This document shows positions 1 to 5,995 of a stretch of DNA of 27,337 nt, in pieces. The notes beneath the pieces are model-generated. The model was not told the DNA's origin and made no database searches. It saw nothing but the letters and a program-made list of their open reading frames with translations. This stretch comes from UMGS1851 sp900555605 (GTDB lineage: Bacteria > Bacillota > Clostridia > UBA1212 > UBA1255), in NCBI GenBank assembly GCA_902472555.1, contig CABROF010000024.1, positions 1 through 27,337 of the forward strand. Reading direction: 5' to 3'. The translations under genes were made by a program, and so were the position numbers. Positions within the stretch are counted from its first letter, which is position 1, and the number at the start of each line of letters is the position of its first letter.

Positions 1-18
1 CGGGGGAATGCAAATCCC

Positions 19-40
19 CCGGCCTCCGGCCGGAAGTTTT
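19..40 (+). terminator. Possible terminator-like hairpin at left edge
   Basis: CCGGCC (19-24) and GGCCGG (28-33) can form a short GC stem, followed by AAGTTTT. Just before it, runs of G and C at 1-21 form another possible stem. It may end transcription of a gene lying left of the window. The U tract is short, so the call is weak. Confidence 0.3.
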
Positions 41-93
41 GCAGCAGACAGCCTCCGACGCTAAGACAGAAACAGAGATACAGACCGGCACGC

Positions 94-122
94 TTGATAA
101 ACCGCAAAAAAAGATTTATACT
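94..122 (+). promoter_or_regulatory. Sigma-A type promoter for sfsA-NUDIX operon
   Basis: TTGATA at 94-99 and TATACT at 117-122 are separated by exactly 17 nt; each box differs from consensus at one position. The expected transcript start near 129 lies between a TTG codon at 39 and the ATG at 168, which supports the downstream start for sfsA. Confidence 0.6.
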
Positions 123-167
123 ATTTTCTGTACGACAAGCGAAAAAACAGGAGCACAAAAGGAACCC

Positions 168-836
168 ATGATCTACAAAAAAATATGCTCCGCGTCCTTC
201 CTCTCCCGCCCGAACCGTTTTCTTGCAACGGTGGAGCTGGCAGGCAAAAGAGAAACCGTCCATGTCAAGAATACAGGACGGTGCGGAGAGCTGCTGATTC
301 CCGGCTGCAGGGTTATTCTGAGCCGGGCCGACAGCCCGGCAAGAAAAACAAAATATGATCTCATTGCTGTTTATAAAGAAAATACCGGGCTTGTCAACAT
401 AGACAGCCAGGCGCCCAACCAAGTGGTAAAGGAATGGCTGCTGCGGCAGGATTACGAGTACGTGCAGCCGGAATATGGATTCGGGCGCTCCCGATTGGAT
501 TTCTTCCTGAAAAAAGGCAGCCGTAAAATTCTGATGGAGGTCAAGGGCTGTACCCTTGAGATCGGCGGCATCGGATATTTTCCGGATGCACCGACGGAAA
601 GAGGCGCAAGACACCTGCGGGAGCTGGCCGGCGCCGCTGCCCTGGGGTATGAATGTTATGTTGCGTTCGTCATTCAAGTGCCCGGCGTCTCGGAGGTACG
701 GCCTAACAGGGAGACAGACCCAGTTTTTGCAAGGGCTTGGGCCGATGCAGAACAGGCAGGCGTTAAAATGATATTTCTGCAGTGTGATATAAAAGAAAAT
801 GAATTGAAGGTGAAGGATCCGTATGCATATTGTTGA
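168..836 (+). CDS. sfsA: SfsA family DNA-binding/nuclease-like protein
   Basis: The 222-aa product matches the SfsA (sugar fermentation stimulation protein A) family in length (about 230 aa) and motifs. Visible are an N-terminal OB-like part with VHVKNTGRCGELL near residues 32-43, then a C-terminal PD-(D/E)xK-like core with SRLDFFL (D111), EVK (E124, K126) and the family hallmark FPDAPTERG near 138-146. In E. coli SfsA was described as a DNA-binding protein affecting maltose metabolism; the nuclease-like fold is known for the family but the biological role is unclear. The ATG at 168 is preferred over an upstream TTG (39): it has AAAGGA upstream, aligns with family N-termini and lies downstream of a good promoter. 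It overlaps the next gene by 14 nt, so the two are probably translated together. Confidence 0.9.
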   Translation: MIYKKICSASFLSRPNRFLATVELAGKRETVHVKNTGRCGELLIPGCRVILSRADSPARKTKYDLIAVYKENTGLVNIDSQAPNQVVKEWLLRQDYEYVQPEYGFGRSRLDFFLKKGSRKILMEVKGCTLEIGGIGYFPDAPTERGARHLRELAGAAALGYECYVAFVIQVPGVSEVRPNRETDPVFARAWADAEQAGVKMIFLQCDIKENELKVKDPYAYC

Positions 837-1218
837 AGTAGTCGCTGCCCTGATATGGGAGAAGGACCGTTTTATGATCTGCCGGCGCCCTGCGCATAAA
901 GCCCGCGGGTTCCTGTGGGAATTCGTCGGCGGCAAAGTAGAGGCCGGAGAGACAAAGGAGCAGGCTCTGATCCGGGAGTGCCGGGAGGAACTGGCCGTCA
1001 CCGTTTCTGTCGGCAGCGTATTTATGGATGTTTTACATGAATATCCCGATATTACGATCCATTTGACGCTGTTCGACGCCGCGATTCAAGACGGCATACC
1101 GCAAAAGCTTGCGCATGACGAAATCCGCTGGATTTCCCCAGGGGAGATCCCACAATATGAATTCTGCCCGGCAGATATAGAAATACTGAAAAAGATTCAG
1201 GCACGCACAGCCGGCTGA
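823..1218 (+). CDS. NUDIX hydrolase, MutT-like nucleotide pyrophosphohydrolase
   Basis: A 131-aa single-domain NUDIX protein. The Nudix box is readable as GX5EX7REUXEE from G37 to E56 (E43, R51-E52, E55-E56), followed by L-A-V, so the usual Gly of the last XGU triplet is Ala. Length and the N-terminal VVAALIW...RRPAHKARGFLWEFVGGK pattern fit the MutT/8-oxo-dGTP diphosphatase type that cleans oxidised nucleotides from the pool in the cytoplasm. Substrate cannot be decided from sequence. The start overlaps the end of sfsA by 14 nt, indicating a two-gene operon. The region after it carries the promoter of the next gene. Confidence 0.88.
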   Translation: MHIVEVVAALIWEKDRFMICRRPAHKARGFLWEFVGGKVEAGETKEQALIRECREELAVTVSVGSVFMDVLHEYPDITIHLTLFDAAIQDGIPQKLAHDEIRWISPGEIPQYEFCPADIEILKKIQARTAG

Positions 1219-1255
1219 AAAATACGCGGAAGCATTCTCCGCTGTTTATGGTTTC

Positions 1256-1290
1256 TTGAAAACCTACTAAAAACATGTTATTATTAGGTT
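1256..1290 (+). promoter_or_regulatory. Promoter with overlapping inverted repeat, Rrf2 gene
   Basis: TTGAAA (1256-1261) and TATTAT (1279-1284) are 17 nt apart. Within and over them lies an inverted repeat: AACCTACTAA (1261-1270), 10-nt spacer, TTATTAGGTT (1281-1290), with one mismatch in ten. A dyad covering both boxes is the usual layout of an autorepressed Rrf2-type gene; binding by this product is inference. A second perfect palindrome, TGAGAAATTTCTCA, lies downstream at about 1313-1326. Confidence 0.6.
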
Positions 1291-1357
1291 ATTAAATTCT
1301 GAGGCAATCATATGAGAAATTTCTCACATGATTCTTCAAAAGAATGGAGGCTTACGC

Positions 1358-1795
1358 GTGAAAATTTCAACAAAGGGGCGTTATGCGCTGCGTATGCTGC
1401 TGGATTTGGCGGAGCATCAAAGCAGCGGCTTTATTTCCCTGAAAGATATTGCGGAACGCCAGAACATCTCCAAAAAGTATCTGGAGCAAATTATTCCTAT
1501 TTTTAATAAATCTGATATGCTCAGAACCAGCCGCGGATTTCAGGGCGGATACCGGCTGGCGAAATCGCCTGATAAATATACCGTCGGGGAAATACTCCGC
1601 CTTACAGAGGGAAGTCTTGCTCCGGTCTCTTGTTTGGAGCAGGACCCCACGGTATGCCGGCGCAGCCGGGAGTGTGCTACGCTTCCCGTTTGGCAGGGAC
1701 TTTACCAAGTGATTAACGAATATCTCGACGGTATTACGCTGCAGGACATTCTGGACAGGCAAAAAGAACGATATACAAACGATTACACCATTTAG
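1358..1795 (+). CDS. Rrf2 family transcriptional regulator (CymR/IscR-like)
   Basis: A 145-aa winged-helix regulator. The N-terminus KISTKGRYALRMLLDLA is the family signature, followed by the recognition region near 28-45 (LKDIAERQNISKKYLEQI) and the wing with RGFQGGY near 59-65. Three cysteines, C92, C100 and C106, sit where IscR carries its [2Fe-2S] ligands (C92, C98, C104 in E. coli), so it may sense Fe-S or redox state; CymR-type members instead sense cysteine through CysK. The immediate neighbourhood (cysK, metY) favours a role in sulfur control. GTG at 1358 is chosen because GGAGG (1346-1350) sits 7 nt upstream and the alignment begins there; an upstream ATG at 1328 has no such support. 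Confidence 0.88.
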   Translation: MKISTKGRYALRMLLDLAEHQSSGFISLKDIAERQNISKKYLEQIIPIFNKSDMLRTSRGFQGGYRLAKSPDKYTVGEILRLTEGSLAPVSCLEQDPTVCRRSRECATLPVWQGLYQVINEYLDGITLQDILDRQKERYTNDYTI

Positions 1796-1800
1796 CACAA

Positions 1801-1842
1801 GGGCCGTCTTTCAGAGGACACGGACCGCGCCGCAGACGGCCC
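1801..1842. terminator. Stem-loop between convergent regulator and cysK genes
   Basis: GGGCCGTCT (1801-1809) and AGACGGCCC (1834-1842) are perfect 9-bp arms around a 24-nt loop, placed between the converging rrf2 and cysK stops. It lacks a good U tract on either strand (TTGTGCT on the minus side), so it may be a weak bidirectional terminator. A second hairpin, CTGCAAA/TTTGCAG with a 4-nt loop, is at 1858-1875. Confidence 0.45.
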
Positions 1843-1911
1843 GGATCCTTCTGATTCCTGCAAAATACTTTGCAGCTGGAGTTTCATCGTAATTTCCTGC
1901 TTCCGGCCGCC

Positions 1912-2844
1912 TCACGATTCGGCAAACATAGGGGTGGAAAGATAACGTTCACCGGTATCCGGCAGAAGCGCAACAATCATCTTGCCTTTATTTTCAGGAC
2001 GTTTGGCAAGCACCGCTGCGGCAAACACAGCAGCGCCGGAGGAGATGCCCACCAGCAGGCCCTCTTTTCTGGCCAGCGTACGGCCGGTCTCAAAAGCGTC
2101 CTCGTTTTCCACGGTAATGATCTCATCGTAAATTGCAGTGTCCAGCGTATCCGGAACAAAACCTGCGCCAATACCCTGAATTTTGTGCGGACCGGCCGTG
2201 CCCTTGGAGAGCACAGGTGATCCGGCAGGCTCAACAGCAACTACCTTTATCTTTGCGTTTCGGCTTTTCAGATACGCGCCTACCCCGGAAAGCGTGCCGC
2301 CGGTACCTGCGCCGGCCACAAAAATATCCACCTTGCCGTCAGTGTCTTCCCAGATCTCCGGCCCGGTCGCAGCACGGTGCGCAGCAGGATTGGCAGCATT
2401 GGTAAACTGACCGGGAATAAAGCTGTTGGGGGTTTCGGCTGCAAGCGCCTGCGCCTTGTCAATGGCGCCTTTCATCCCCTTGGCGCCATCAGTAAGAACC
2501 AGCTCCGCGCCGTAGGCTTTCAACAGATTGCGGCGCTCAATGCTCATCGTCTCCGGCATAGTAAGGATCACTTGATACCCTCTGGAGGCTGCTACCGCCG
2601 CCAGTCCGATTCCAGTATTTCCGCTGGTAGGTTCGATAATAACGGAATCCGGTTTCAAAATCCCCTTTGCCTCTGCGTCATCGATCATGGCCTTGGCAAT
2701 TCGGTCTTTCACGCTTCCGGCCGGATTAAAATACTCCAGCTTTCCGTAAATCGTTGCACCGAGCCCTTTCTCCGCATTGTAATTTGTCAGTCTCAGCAGC
2801 GGCGTCCCGCCAATCAGATCGGTAATGCTATCATATGTTTTCAT
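1912..2844 (-). CDS. cysK: Cysteine synthase (O-acetylserine sulfhydrylase)
   Basis: The 310-aa product is a fold-type II PLP enzyme converting O-acetylserine and sulfide to cysteine. Readable motifs: GGTPLLRL (12-19), the PLP-lysine motif NPAGSVKDR with K46, the substrate loop TSGNTG (73-78), the phosphate-binding GTGGT loop in the middle of the chain, and GISSGAA near the C-terminus. Length is normal for CysK. In Firmicutes CysK can also act as the cysteine-signal partner of CymR, which is notable given the Rrf2 gene converging on it. The start has AAAGGAG about 10 nt upstream. A small Cys-containing ORF (2944-2894) lies between the promoter and this gene. Confidence 0.95.
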   Translation of the reverse strand: MKTYDSITDLIGGTPLLRLTNYNAEKGLGATIYGKLEYFNPAGSVKDRIAKAMIDDAEAKGILKPDSVIIEPTSGNTGIGLAAVAASRGYQVILTMPETMSIERRNLLKAYGAELVLTDGAKGMKGAIDKAQALAAETPNSFIPGQFTNAANPAAHRAATGPEIWEDTDGKVDIFVAGAGTGGTLSGVGAYLKSRNAKIKVVAVEPAGSPVLSKGTAGPHKIQGIGAGFVPDTLDTAIYDEIITVENEDAFETGRTLARKEGLLVGISSGAAVFAAAVLAKRPENKGKMIVALLPDTGERYLSTPMFAES

Positions 2845-2893
2845 GATTTCTTTGCTCCTTTATATAAATATATTCTTAAGCCTCGGAATTTCA

Positions 2894-2944
2894 TCACTTA
2901 TTGCATTTGTTTTTATATCGAACGCCCCTGTGCAGCCGCTTCAT
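2894..2944 (-). CDS. Putative 16-codon Cys-containing leader peptide of cysK
   Basis: Reading minus-strand from 2944, ATG follows GAGGTGA with a 4-nt gap and encodes MKRLHRGVRYKNKCNK, then TGA (2896-2894). The peptide is basic and has a single Cys, two codons before the last sense codons. It lies about 45 nt downstream of a good promoter and ends about 50 nt before cysK. Position, ribosome site and Cys near the stop are what a leader peptide used for cysteine-sensing attenuation would show. That role is inference. No strong terminator hairpin with a U tract was seen between it and cysK, so translational coupling or mRNA remodelling is as likely as transcription attenuation. Confidence 0.5.
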   Translation of the reverse strand: MKRLHRGVRYKNKCNK

Positions 2945-2994
2945 GATATCACCTCAAATCATTTCTTATAAAGCATATTAGTTTTATAGGTTTT

Positions 2995-3023
2995 ATAGTA
3001 TCGCGTCTTCCGCGTTTTGTCAA
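2995..3023 (-). promoter_or_regulatory. Promoter of the cysK leader/cysK transcript
   Basis: On the minus strand TTGACA (3023-3018), a 17-nt spacer and TACTAT (3000-2995) form a strong sigma-A type promoter. Immediately downstream the sequence reads AAAACCTATAAAACTAATAT, resembling the AAAACCTACTAAAA half of the Rrf2-gene dyad, so it may be a site for the same regulator. Confidence 0.7.
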
Positions 3024-3216
3024 CCCCGCCAAATAAAAAATCGAGACGATCCGGGTACCAGGCTTTTCAAAGAATCCGCTTCTGCAAAATGACGGGTTAT
3101 AAATGCATGTGATTCCTTCCGAGGGGCGGCTTTCTTTTTAAATCCGGTTTGATTTATAGCATTCTATGATACATTTTATGATATTCAGGAAACTAAAAAT
3201 TTTTATATCTGCACGC

Positions 3217-3245
3217 TTGACAAGTACGCAGCGGCTTATTACAAT
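3217..3245 (+). promoter_or_regulatory. Promoter of the metY leader/metY transcript
   Basis: TTGACA (3217-3222) and TACAAT (3240-3245) are spaced by exactly 17 nt. Predicted transcription start is about 3251-3253, at the left edge of a long perfect palindrome. The promoter fires away from the cysK promoter about 195 bp to the left. Confidence 0.75.
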
Positions 3246-3250
3246 ATATC

Positions 3251-3283
3251 ATATTAAACACATAGGAATTATGTGTTTAATAT
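3251..3283. promoter_or_regulatory. 14-bp perfect palindrome at metY transcript 5' end
   Basis: ATATTAAACACATA (3251-3264) is followed by GGAAT and then TATGTGTTTAATAT (3270-3283), a perfect 14-bp dyad. It begins where transcription should begin and ends seven bases before the AGGAGG of the leader ORF. It may be a repressor operator, a 5'-terminal mRNA stabilising stem, or both. Confidence 0.65.
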
Positions 3284-3303
3284 ATCATCAGGAGGTCCCC
3301 TTT

Positions 3304-3372
3304 ATGATCAGCATCACAGTAAAAATGCTCCGGCATAATTTCAGGAACGGACGAATGTGTCCGTGTATTTAA
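3304..3372 (+). CDS. Putative 22-codon leader peptide of metY with CPC near its end
   Basis: AGGAGG (3290-3295) precedes an ATG at 3304 with 8-nt spacing; the ORF has 22 codons and ends at TAA 3370-3372. The peptide is basic (R and K rich) with four Met residues, and its last six residues are RMCPCI, so two Cys codons flank a Pro codon two codons from the stop. An in-frame upstream extension to 3166 precedes the promoter and is not expected to be translated. Its location on the metY mRNA, ideal ribosome site and terminal Cys codons suggest a ribosome-stalling sensor of Cys supply. Function is inferred from layout only. Confidence 0.55.
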   Translation: MISITVKMLRHNFRNGRMCPCI

Positions 3373-3443
3373 ATAAGCGATCTCTCTCCGCATGCCGGTC
3401 AGGAAGATGAAGATCATAAAATGATCGGAATTTCAGCAGGGCC

Positions 3444-3475
3444 GGAACCGGCTGAATTTGGAACCGGCTGAATTT
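3444..3475 (+). repeat. Tandem 16-bp direct repeat before metY
   Basis: GGAACCGGCTGAATTT occurs twice head to tail (3444-3459, 3460-3475), between the leader peptide stop and the metY ribosome site. The first copy overlaps a GCCGG-AA-CCGGC self-complementary segment, and an adjoining GATCAT/ATGATC hairpin is at 3412-3426. The segment could switch between alternative stems. Confidence 0.8.
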
Positions 3476-3502
3476 TAAAATTGAGAAAGGATGAATATAA
3501 CT

Positions 3503-4795
3503 ATGCGCTATACATACGGCAATCATTATAAATTTGAAACCATTCAGCTGCACGCGGGCCAGGAGACCCCCGATCCTGCCTCCGACGCCAGAGCTGTCCC
3601 GATCTATCAGACGACCTCCTATGTTTTCAGGAATTCCGCCCATGCCGCCGCTCGTTTCGGTCTTGCCGATGCCGGCAATATCTACGGAAGGCTCACCAAC
3701 TCTACACAGGATGTATTTGAGACCCGCATTGCCGCGCTGGAGGGCGGCGTCGCGGCCCTGGCTACTGCCTCCGGTGCCGCCGCAATCACCTACACCATCG
3801 AGGCACTGGCACAAAAGGGCGATCATATCGTAGCACAGAAAACAATTTACGGCGGCAGCTATAACCTGCTGGCGCATACGCTCCCTCAGTACGGCATCAG
3901 CACCACCTTTGTTGACGCCCATAACCTCGAAGAACTGGAATCCGCAATACAAGATAACACCAAAGCAGTCTATCTGGAAACGCTGGGCAATCCCAACAGC
4001 GACATTCCGGATATCGACGCCATTGCCGCCATCGCACACAGGCATGGTCTCCCGCTGGTCATCGACAATACCTTCGGCACCCCATATCTGATCCGTCCCA
4101 TTGCGCACGGCGCGGATATTGTTGTGCACTCCGCCACCAAATTTATCGGCGGCCATGGCACCGCCCTGGGCGGCGTCATCGTAGACTCCGGCAAATTTGA
4201 TTGGAAGGCAAGCGGCAAATACGCTCCCATTGCGGAACCGAACCTTAGCTATCACGGCGTCTCCTTTACAGAGGCGGCAGGCCCTGCGGCATTCGTCACG
4301 TATATCCGTGCTATCCTACTGCGGGATACCGGCGCCGCAATTTCTCCCTTCAATGCATTTCTCCTGCTGCAGGGAACCGAAACCCTGTCCCTGCGGCTGG
4401 ACCGGCATGTAGAAAATACAAAAAAGGTGGTGGCGTTCTTGGCAGATCATCCGCAGGTGGAAAGAGTCAATCATCCTTCCCTGCCCGATCACCCGGATCA
4501 TGCCTTGTATGAGAAATATTTTCCCCACGGCGGCGCGTCTATTTTCACCTTTGAAATCAAGGGCGGACAGGAAGAGGCCCATGCATTTATCGACAAATTG
4601 AACATTTTTTCCCTGCTGGCCAATGTTGCGGACGTCAAGAGCCTGGTCATCCACCCGGCCACCACAACCCATTCCCAGCTGACAGAAACGGAACTGCTGG
4701 ATCAGGGGATCAGACCGAACACCATCCGGCTTTCTATCGGCACAGAGCATATTGACGATATTCTTGCCGACCTCTCACAGGCATTCGGCGGCTGA
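3503..4795 (+). CDS. metY: O-acetylhomoserine sulfhydrylase / aminocarboxypropyltransferase
   Basis: The 430-aa product belongs to the Cys/Met metabolism PLP enzymes (fold type I). The N-terminus FETIQLHAGQETPDPASDARAVPIYQTTSY, the length near 430 (gamma-synthases MetB are about 380-400), and the PLP-lysine motif SATKFIGGHGT with K213 identify the O-acetylhomoserine sulfhydrylase branch, which makes homocysteine from O-acetylhomoserine and sulfide in the cytoplasm. The start at 3503 is chosen because GAAAGGA abuts an earlier ATG (3491), leaving no spacing, and homologues begin here. Divergent from cysK, it draws on the same sulfide pool. Strain-level naming (metY, cysD) varies. Confidence 0.92.
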   Translation: MRYTYGNHYKFETIQLHAGQETPDPASDARAVPIYQTTSYVFRNSAHAAARFGLADAGNIYGRLTNSTQDVFETRIAALEGGVAALATASGAAAITYTIEALAQKGDHIVAQKTIYGGSYNLLAHTLPQYGISTTFVDAHNLEELESAIQDNTKAVYLETLGNPNSDIPDIDAIAAIAHRHGLPLVIDNTFGTPYLIRPIAHGADIVVHSATKFIGGHGTALGGVIVDSGKFDWKASGKYAPIAEPNLSYHGVSFTEAAGPAAFVTYIRAILLRDTGAAISPFNAFLLLQGTETLSLRLDRHVENTKKVVAFLADHPQVERVNHPSLPDHPDHALYEKYFPHGGASIFTFEIKGGQEEAHAFIDKLNIFSLLANVADVKSLVIHPATTTHSQLTETELLDQGIRPNTIRLSIGTEHIDDILADLSQAFGG

Positions 4796-4867
4796 CCGAA
4801 ACGCCATTGACCCATGCTGTTTTTTGCGGCATCGGTCCGATTCTTTATGATCAGCAGCACGGAAGAT

Positions 4868-4915
4868 GCAGCCTGTCTCTTTATACCTATTCTCCGGTAT
4901 AAAGAGACAGGCTGC
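4868..4915. repeat. 20-bp perfect inverted repeat overlapping DUF421 gene end
   Basis: The arm at 4868-4887 (GCAGCCTGTCTCTTTATACC) is exactly complementary to 4896-4915 around an 8-nt loop. The right arm encodes the last residues of the DUF421 protein, whose TAG stop (4889-4887) lies at the loop edge. It sits between the converging metY and DUF421 genes. No U tract follows on either strand, so it is not a textbook terminator although it may act as a bidirectional one. Confidence 0.85.
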
Positions 4916-5561
4916 CGGTTTCATCGCATAACCCTAAATAGATCTCTTTTACATTGCAATAGCCCTGGCTGTTTACCTGTTGCTGCAGCCAGGTGAAGTC
5001 AAGTCCCATCCGTTTCAGATTGTCCTCCAATACGCGGCCGTCCATGATTACTTCTGTATAAATACATGCCGCAGCAGGCTTTATACACATGTCAGCCGGA
5101 GTCAGCGGTCTCTGATCGCAGACAGGCAGGATCGAGAGCTTTCCGTTATATTCAAAAACAGCCGTCTGAATCGTGCTGATATTAAAATATCCCGCCTGCC
5201 GACACATCATCATAAATTCACTTAAATCGAGTTTTGCTTTCTTCATATTTTTACGATAAAGCTTGCCGTTATGCATAATAATCGTCGGGGTGCCGTTCAT
5301 ATATTTCCGGATTCGGGGAAGCTTATTTTCCAGAATACTGAATCCGGCCGACAGCAATCCATAAATAATCATAGCAATCAGCGGCTTCCAGGGAGATTCG
5401 AGCTCCGTAGCTAATTCCGCTGCGATGGAGCCAATTGTGATTCCCGTTATATAATCGAAAAAATCAAGCTGGGCAACCTGCTTATGGCCCATCATTTTTG
5501 CAATGATGAATAATGTAAGCGCCGATAGCAGGGCTGTTAAAATTACTTGAAGTATTTCCAT
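4887..5561 (-). CDS. DUF421 domain membrane protein (YetF/YdfR-like)
   Basis: A 224-aa protein with about three N-terminal hydrophobic segments (roughly 3-22, 38-55, 60-80) followed by a cytoplasmic domain, the layout of the DUF421 family. The RNG-like glycine turn region, the stretch GTPTIIMHNGKLYRKNMKKAKL and QAGYFNISTIQTAVFEYNGKLSILP (about 90-150) are typical of the family. DUF421 proteins in Bacillus are linked to spores or to the cell envelope but their biochemical role is unknown. AGGAGGAAGC precedes the ATG. The 3' end is part of a long inverted repeat. Transcribed alone; a TATAAT lies at 5611-5606 on the same strand but with a poor -35. Confidence 0.88.
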   Translation of the reverse strand: MEILQVILTALLSALTLFIIAKMMGHKQVAQLDFFDYITGITIGSIAAELATELESPWKPLIAMIIYGLLSAGFSILENKLPRIRKYMNGTPTIIMHNGKLYRKNMKKAKLDLSEFMMMCRQAGYFNISTIQTAVFEYNGKLSILPVCDQRPLTPADMCIKPAAACIYTEVIMDGRVLEDNLKRMGLDFTWLQQQVNSQGYCNVKEIYLGLCDETGSLSLYTGE

Positions 5562-5995
5562 GCTTCTTCCTCCTTTGATTGTTGCTATTGTGTCCCAAAT
5601 AAATGATTATATGATAACAGGAAAACGCATGCGATTCATGCGGGCTGTACCCGCCGATATGGCTGTTTATAAAAAAAGGGCTCAACCCTTCTGCAAAAGA
5701 CTGGCCCCATTTCATTTATATTGTCGTTTTTCTAATGGCCGGCAGCGTCAGCTGCAGGTGACAGCCTGTCCACAGAGCTGTTCGAAAATTCCGGCTTTGA
5801 CAAGCGGCCTGCGCAATATTGACGGTAAAGGGTTCCGGGCTATCGTTCGCCCCGCGTGCAGCACAGGAACGGTCGCAATCGGTACCTCTATTCCGGCCTC
5901 CTGACATCCTTTGTTTTTCAAAATCAAAGCCGCAAAGCAAAACCTGAATGATTCCGGAGTTCAGCCTTCCGTAAAGCGGATCAAACCTGTCGGTA
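5562..5995. other. Intergenic region with possible coding remnants
   Basis: No convincing intact gene is visible in these 434 bases. The minus strand has an open stretch of about 65 codons ending near 5750, in a different frame from another open stretch that continues past the phosphotransferase stop; the two cannot be assigned to a family. A minus-strand terminator lies at 5671-5690. The segment may be a decayed gene or simply the 3' untranslated part of the kinase transcript. Confidence 0.35.
5671..5690 (-). terminator. Rho-independent terminator on minus strand
   Basis: Reading the minus strand: AAGGG, loop TTGAG, CCCTT, then a run of T (CCCTTTTTTTATA). It lies about 300 nt past the stop of the aminoglycoside-phosphotransferase-like gene and just before the DUF421 promoter region, so it should end the upstream minus-strand transcript. 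Confidence 0.65.

Noticed and set aside
1312..1506. 64-codon plus-strand ORF overlapping the start of the Rrf2 gene
   Set aside because: It overlaps a well-supported Rrf2 gene out of frame, and its composition is that of a shadow frame although a weak GAGG lies upstream. A leader role is not supported by Cys codons near a stop.
2845..3502. SAM riboswitch or T-box upstream of cysK or metY
   Set aside because: No S-box or T-box consensus stretches are visible; the leader ORFs and palindrome explain the region better.
3341..4255. 304-codon minus-strand open frame inside metY
   Set aside because: It is antisense to the PLP enzyme, whose motifs are unambiguous; long antisense frames are common in GC-biased codon use.
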